Source: Caryophanales bacterium UBA6768
Lineage (GTDB): Bacteria > Bacillota > Bacilli > Bacillales_D > Amphibacillaceae
Direction of reading: 5' to 3'
Length of the DNA stretch: 8,674 nucleotides
Assembly (NCBI GenBank): GCA_002453315.1
Contig: DKGO01000092.1
Location: forward strand, 1 to 8,674
Part shown: positions 6,021 through 8,674 of the stretch, in pieces
How the letters are laid out: each line of letters starts with the position of its first letter
Position numbering within the stretch: position 1 is the stretch's first letter
Notes under the pieces: generated by a model
The model's database searches: none
Seen by the model: the letters and a program-made list of their open reading frames with translations, nothing else
What the model was told of the DNA's origin: nothing
Made by a program: the position numbers and the translations under genes

Positions 6021-7208
6021 ATGAATGAATCATATATTGTTGGTTCAGTAAGAACGGCCGTAGGAAAAATGGGCGGTACATTGAAAGATGTCACGGTTGA
6101 CTTACTTGCCGAAAAAGTGATCCGTGAATTGATGGCCCGAAATGGTAATAACATTAATATAGACGAAGTAATTCTTGGTCAAGCGAAGCAAAGTGCTGAT
6201 ACATCCAATTTGGCACGACTCGCAGCATTAAGAGCGGATTTACCAATCGAAGTAAGTGGATATACCGTTCACCGTCAATGTGCTTCAGGCTTACAAGCGA
6301 TTAATAACGCAGATATGCAAATTAGACTGGGATTGTCTGATGTAGTTATTGCTGGTGGAGCAGAGAGTATGAGTACTGCACCATATTATTTACGTCATGC
6401 CCGTTTCGGTTACCGTGCTGGGAATGGAGAAATTCTCGATCCTAACACAGAAAGTCAACCATGTTCACAACCGCAAGAAAAGTATGGTAAGTTGACAATG
6501 GGATATACTGCCGAAAATCTCGCTGAACAATATAATATTTCTCGTGTAGAACAAGATGAATTTGCCCATCGTAGTCAAGTATTAGCTGATAAAGCAATTA
6601 AAGATGGTCTTTTTAAAGATGAAATTGTTCCATATGAAGTGAAAGAACGTAAAAAAACAATCACATTTGATACAGACGAACATCCATTTTTAACATCACC
6701 AGAAAAACTTGCCTCATTACCAGCTGTGTTTAAGAAGGATGGCACAGTAACACCAGGTAATGCAAGTGGTAGAAACGACGCAGCATCAGTCGTTCTTATG
6801 ATGAATAAACAAAAGTTAGATGAATATGGTCTTAAACCAAAAGCGAAAATTATCGCCCAAGCGGCAAGTGGTGTTGCTCCAGATTATATGGGAATTGGTC
6901 CAGTAGAATCAACTTATAAAGCATTAAAACAAGCTAACTTAACAATGGACGATTTGGGACTAATAGAGTTAAATGAAGCTTTTGCAGCACAAGCATTGGC
7001 TGTCATTAAAGAATCAAAAATGAACATAGACAAAGTGAATGTCAATGGTGGTGCTATTGCATTAGGTCATCCAATCGGTGCAACAGGTGCAATATTGATG
7101 ACAAAACTTCTACACGATATGGAACGAAAAGGTGAAAAGTACGGTCTCGTGACACTTTGTATCGGTGGAGGACAGGGACTATCAACAATTATTGAATACG
7201 TCGGGTAA
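6021..7208 (+). CDS. atoB: acetyl-CoA acetyltransferase (thiolase)
   Basis: Thiolase that cleaves acetoacetyl-CoA with CoA into two acetyl-CoA, or condenses them. The 395 aa match bacterial biosynthetic-type short-chain thiolases. Active-site residues are intact: acylated Cys87 in RQCASGLQA, His350 in GGAIALGHPIGATGA, and Cys380 in CIGGGQG. The NEAFA motif (318-322) and GNASGRNDAA (246-255) are also present; the residue after GNASG is Arg where many homologues have a small hydrophobic residue. ATG 6021 follows AAGGAG (6006-6011) by 9 nt, and the ribosome binding site overlaps the upstream stop codon, showing tight operon linkage. It is the last gene before the inverted repeat at 7218-7250. 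It completes the C4 cycle begun by the CoA-transferase. Specificity for C4 versus longer 3-ketoacyl-CoA is inferred from context and family resemblance. Confidence 0.94.
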   Translation: MNESYIVGSVRTAVGKMGGTLKDVTVDLLAEKVIRELMARNGNNINIDEVILGQAKQSADTSNLARLAALRADLPIEVSGYTVHRQCASGLQAINNADMQIRLGLSDVVIAGGAESMSTAPYYLRHARFGYRAGNGEILDPNTESQPCSQPQEKYGKLTMGYTAENLAEQYNISRVEQDEFAHRSQVLADKAIKDGLFKDEIVPYEVKERKKTITFDTDEHPFLTSPEKLASLPAVFKKDGTVTPGNASGRNDAASVVLMMNKQKLDEYGLKPKAKIIAQAASGVAPDYMGIGPVESTYKALKQANLTMDDLGLIELNEAFAAQALAVIKESKMNIDKVNVNGGAIALGHPIGATGAILMTKLLHDMERKGEKYGLVTLCIGGGQGLSTIIEYVG

Positions 7209-7211
7209 AAA

Positions 7212-7240
7212 TTGATAGTAGATGGTGATGATATTGTATT
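7212..7240 (+). promoter_or_regulatory. weak candidate promoter for the second dehydrogenase
   Basis: TTGATA (7212-7217, five of six) and TGTATT (7235-7240, four of six) stand 17 bp apart. They overlap the inverted repeat 7218-7250, so that repeat could serve as an operator for this promoter. The -10 match is poor, and read-through from the upstream operon is an equal alternative. Confidence 0.3.
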
Positions 7241-7250
7241 CACCATCTAC
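7218..7250. repeat. 11-bp inverted repeat between thiolase and second dehydrogenase
   Basis: GTAGATGGTGA (7218-7228) pairs perfectly with TCACCATCTAC (7240-7250) around an 11-nt loop, starting 10 nt after the thiolase stop. The bases after it (CCTTATTTACTC) are only moderately T-rich, so it is a poor classical terminator. Possible roles are a leaky terminator lowering downstream expression, a 3'-end stabiliser of the operon mRNA, or an operator. The sequence does not decide between them. Confidence 0.7.
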
Positions 7251-7277
7251 CCTTATTTACTCATCTATACTTTCAAT

Positions 7278-7284
7278 GGGGAGG
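7278..7284 (+). promoter_or_regulatory. ribosome binding site deciding the second dehydrogenase start
   Basis: GGGGAGG lies 10 nt before ATG 7295. An in-frame TTG at 7286 would sit 1 nt from this site, too close to be used, so ATG 7295 is chosen. Confidence 0.75.
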
Positions 7285-7294
7285 TTTGATTTGT

Positions 7295-8281
7295 ATGAGT
7301 TCGGTTCACATTGTTCAAATTTTACCGATGTATCATCAAGACGGAGAAAAAATTTTAAATGAACAGGCAACTGTCACAAAATTTGATGAATTTAATGAAC
7401 AGGAAATCATTCATTTTTTGCAAAATAATCAAGTGGACGGCATTATTTTACGTGCTCCTGCACGAATCACACCGGCAATTATTGATGCATGTAGTAATGT
7501 GAAGGCTATTTCCGGGGCGGGCGTTGGTCTTGATAATATAGATGTCGATTATGCCACGCAAAAAGGGATAAAAATTTTACATGCCCCAAAGATTAATACA
7601 ACAGCAACTGCTGAACATGCTGTAAGTTTAATTCTCGCTGTCATGAAAAACATTGTTAAATTTCATGCTGAAATGGAAAAAGGTAATTATTCCTATCGTG
7701 ACGGAAAGTACACGAGTGAACTGAAAGGGAAGCTATTGGGTCTTGTGGGTTTTGGTTCAATTTCACAAGAAGTTGCTAAAATAATGAAAAATGGTTTCAA
7801 CATGAATGTACTTGCATATGTAAGAAGAATTCCCAGGGAGAGAAGGCAAATTGCTGAATCAATCGGTGTTGAATTGACCGAAGACATGGACGAGGTATTT
7901 CAAAAATGTGATGTGATCAGTTTACATATACCTTTAAACGAAAAAACCGATGGAATAATTAATAAAAAGTACTTTGACATGATGAAGGAAGACGCAGTAC
8001 TTATCAATACAGCACGTGGTGGCGTTGTCAATGAAGAAGACCTCGTTGATGCATTAAATAACAAGCAATTTAAGGCAGCCGGTGTCGATGTGTTCCGAAA
8101 GGAACCTGCACCACCCGATCATCCATTTTTAAAAGTAGAGGAAATAACGAAGACTCCCCATATTGGTGGGATTAGTTTAGAGGCAGCAAGAAATACGAGT
8201 ATCACGATTGCATCGAACCTTGTTAAAGCAATTGAAGGAGAAAAACTTCCGACAATTGTCAATTGGGAGGAACTCTCCTAA
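7295..8281 (+). CDS. D-isomer-specific 2-hydroxyacid dehydrogenase, possibly NADP-type
   Basis: Second member of the D-2-hydroxyacid dehydrogenase superfamily in the window, 328 aa and clearly divergent from the first. Visible are GVGLDNID (76-83), the nucleotide loop GFGSIS (152-157), and the catalytic triad R241 (TARGG), E270 (RKEP) and H289 (TPH). As in the first enzyme, the third loop glycine is Ser. Where NAD-specific members have Asp after the second Rossmann strand, this protein reads AYVRRIPRER (174-183); the basic residues suggest NADP(H), as in glyoxylate/hydroxypyruvate reductases. That is an inference from family knowledge. ATG 7295 is preferred by its ribosome binding site (7278-7284). 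The stop codon touches the next start codon, so it is coupled to the thioesterase. A keto-acid reductase role is plausible; the substrate is unknown. Confidence 0.92.
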   Translation: MSSVHIVQILPMYHQDGEKILNEQATVTKFDEFNEQEIIHFLQNNQVDGIILRAPARITPAIIDACSNVKAISGAGVGLDNIDVDYATQKGIKILHAPKINTTATAEHAVSLILAVMKNIVKFHAEMEKGNYSYRDGKYTSELKGKLLGLVGFGSISQEVAKIMKNGFNMNVLAYVRRIPRERRQIAESIGVELTEDMDEVFQKCDVISLHIPLNEKTDGIINKKYFDMMKEDAVLINTARGGVVNEEDLVDALNNKQFKAAGVDVFRKEPAPPDHPFLKVEEITKTPHIGGISLEAARNTSITIASNLVKAIEGEKLPTIVNWEELS

Positions 8282-8674
8282 ATGAAAGGAATAGGTGTAC
8301 AAATGGAGAAGTTACGACAAGAATTTGAAGGAAGTAATTTTTGGAAATTTATCGGATTAGAATTGGAAAAAATTGAAGAAGGTAGTGTCACTTTAAAATT
8401 ACCTATTATTGATGAATTTCTCAATGTAAAAGATACTGTACATGGCGGAGTCTATGCTTCCATTTTAGATACAACGATGGGCTTTTCAGCCCGTTCACTT
8501 GGCTTTGATGCAGTAACAACTTTAGAAATGGACGTTCATTTTTTAAAGGGGGCTATGGAGGGAACCATTCACGCAGTTGGAAATGTAATTCATAGAAATC
8601 GGTCAACATTTTTAATGGAAGCAACACTATATAATGAAGCTGGTGAAAAGCTAGCCCACTCAACAGGAACCTTT
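8282..8674 (+). CDS. PaaI-family hotdog-fold thioesterase (3' end missing)
   Basis: 131 codons are open to the window edge, with no stop reached. The protein reads MKGIGVQMEKLRQEF at the start and contains the hotdog thioesterase core: HGGVYASILDT (54-64), with the HGG turn and D63 in the position of the catalytic acid of PaaI-type enzymes, followed by TTLEMDVHFLKGA (90-102) and the strand around GNVIHRNRSTF. Such enzymes hydrolyse acyl-CoA thioesters. The family usually has about 130-150 residues, so only a short C-terminal tail is probably missing. ATG 8282 directly abuts the preceding TAA, and GGGAGG (8265-8270) lies 11 nt upstream. An alternative start is ATG 8303. It may recycle CoA or remove stalled acyl-CoA from the neighbouring pathway; the substrate is not known. 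Confidence 0.87.
   Translation, partial: MKGIGVQMEKLRQEFEGSNFWKFIGLELEKIEEGSVTLKLPIIDEFLNVKDTVHGGVYASILDTTMGFSARSLGFDAVTTLEMDVHFLKGAMEGTIHAVGNVIHRNRSTFLMEATLYNEAGEKLAHSTGTF

Noticed and set aside
7286..7294. TTG 7286 as start of the second dehydrogenase
   Set aside because: It is only 1 nt from the GGGGAGG site; ATG 7295 has workable spacing and matches the expected N-terminus.
1..8674. CRISPR array, insertion sequence, phage or other mobile element
   Set aside because: No regularly spaced repeats, transposase-like proteins, target-site duplications or integrase are visible; the tRNA at 110-180 has no attachment-site duplicate that I could find in the window.

Overview
The window reads as a chromosomal segment of a low-GC Gram-positive bacterium, most likely a member of the Bacillaceae. 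The DNA is AT-rich. Ribosome binding sites are strong AAGGAGG-type sequences, TTG is used as a start codon, promoters look sigma-A-like, and the protein sequences resemble Bacillus-type homologues. The genus cannot be named from the sequence alone. All genes lie on the + strand, and every complete coding region is intact.

Layout. Positions 1-280 hold the end of a tRNA cluster: the 3' tail of a tRNA (probably Ala), a complete tRNA-Thr(GGU), and a rho-independent terminator. Next comes a single-gene unit (470-1423) with its own promoter and terminator, encoding an NAD-type D-2-hydroxyacid dehydrogenase. A 336-nt gene-free stretch follows. It contains that terminator, then a near-consensus sigma-A promoter with a 7+7 bp inverted repeat just downstream, which looks like an operator. 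The main operon (1760-7208) encodes the two subunits of a 3-oxoacid CoA-transferase, 3-hydroxybutyryl-CoA dehydrogenase, enoyl-CoA hydratase, acyl-CoA dehydrogenase and acetyl-CoA acetyltransferase. A strong inverted repeat separates it from a second, different D-2-hydroxyacid dehydrogenase (7295-8281). A PaaI-type thioesterase starts immediately after that gene's stop codon and runs off the window end.

How the genes fit together. The six operon genes form a complete short-chain (C4) acyl-CoA cycle: CoA transfer onto a short-chain acid, flavin-dependent desaturation, hydration, NAD-dependent oxidation and thiolysis to acetyl-CoA. The expected role is catabolism of butyrate, acetoacetate or 3-hydroxybutyrate-type compounds. 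The thiolase, 3-hydroxybutyryl-CoA dehydrogenase and hydratase steps are reversible, so a synthetic direction cannot be excluded. No ETF subunits, acyl-CoA synthetase, transporter or regulator lie in the window. The two 2-hydroxyacid dehydrogenases flanking the operon and the trailing thioesterase are not standard parts of this cycle and are the least explained aspect of the locus.

Nothing here is clearly a new biological system. The points most worth a second look are the operator-like repeat at the operon promoter, the paired hydroxyacid dehydrogenases with an unusual GxGxxS nucleotide-binding loop and apparently different cofactor preference, the replaced active-site Asn in the 3-hydroxybutyryl-CoA dehydrogenase, and two intercistronic regions with palindromes.
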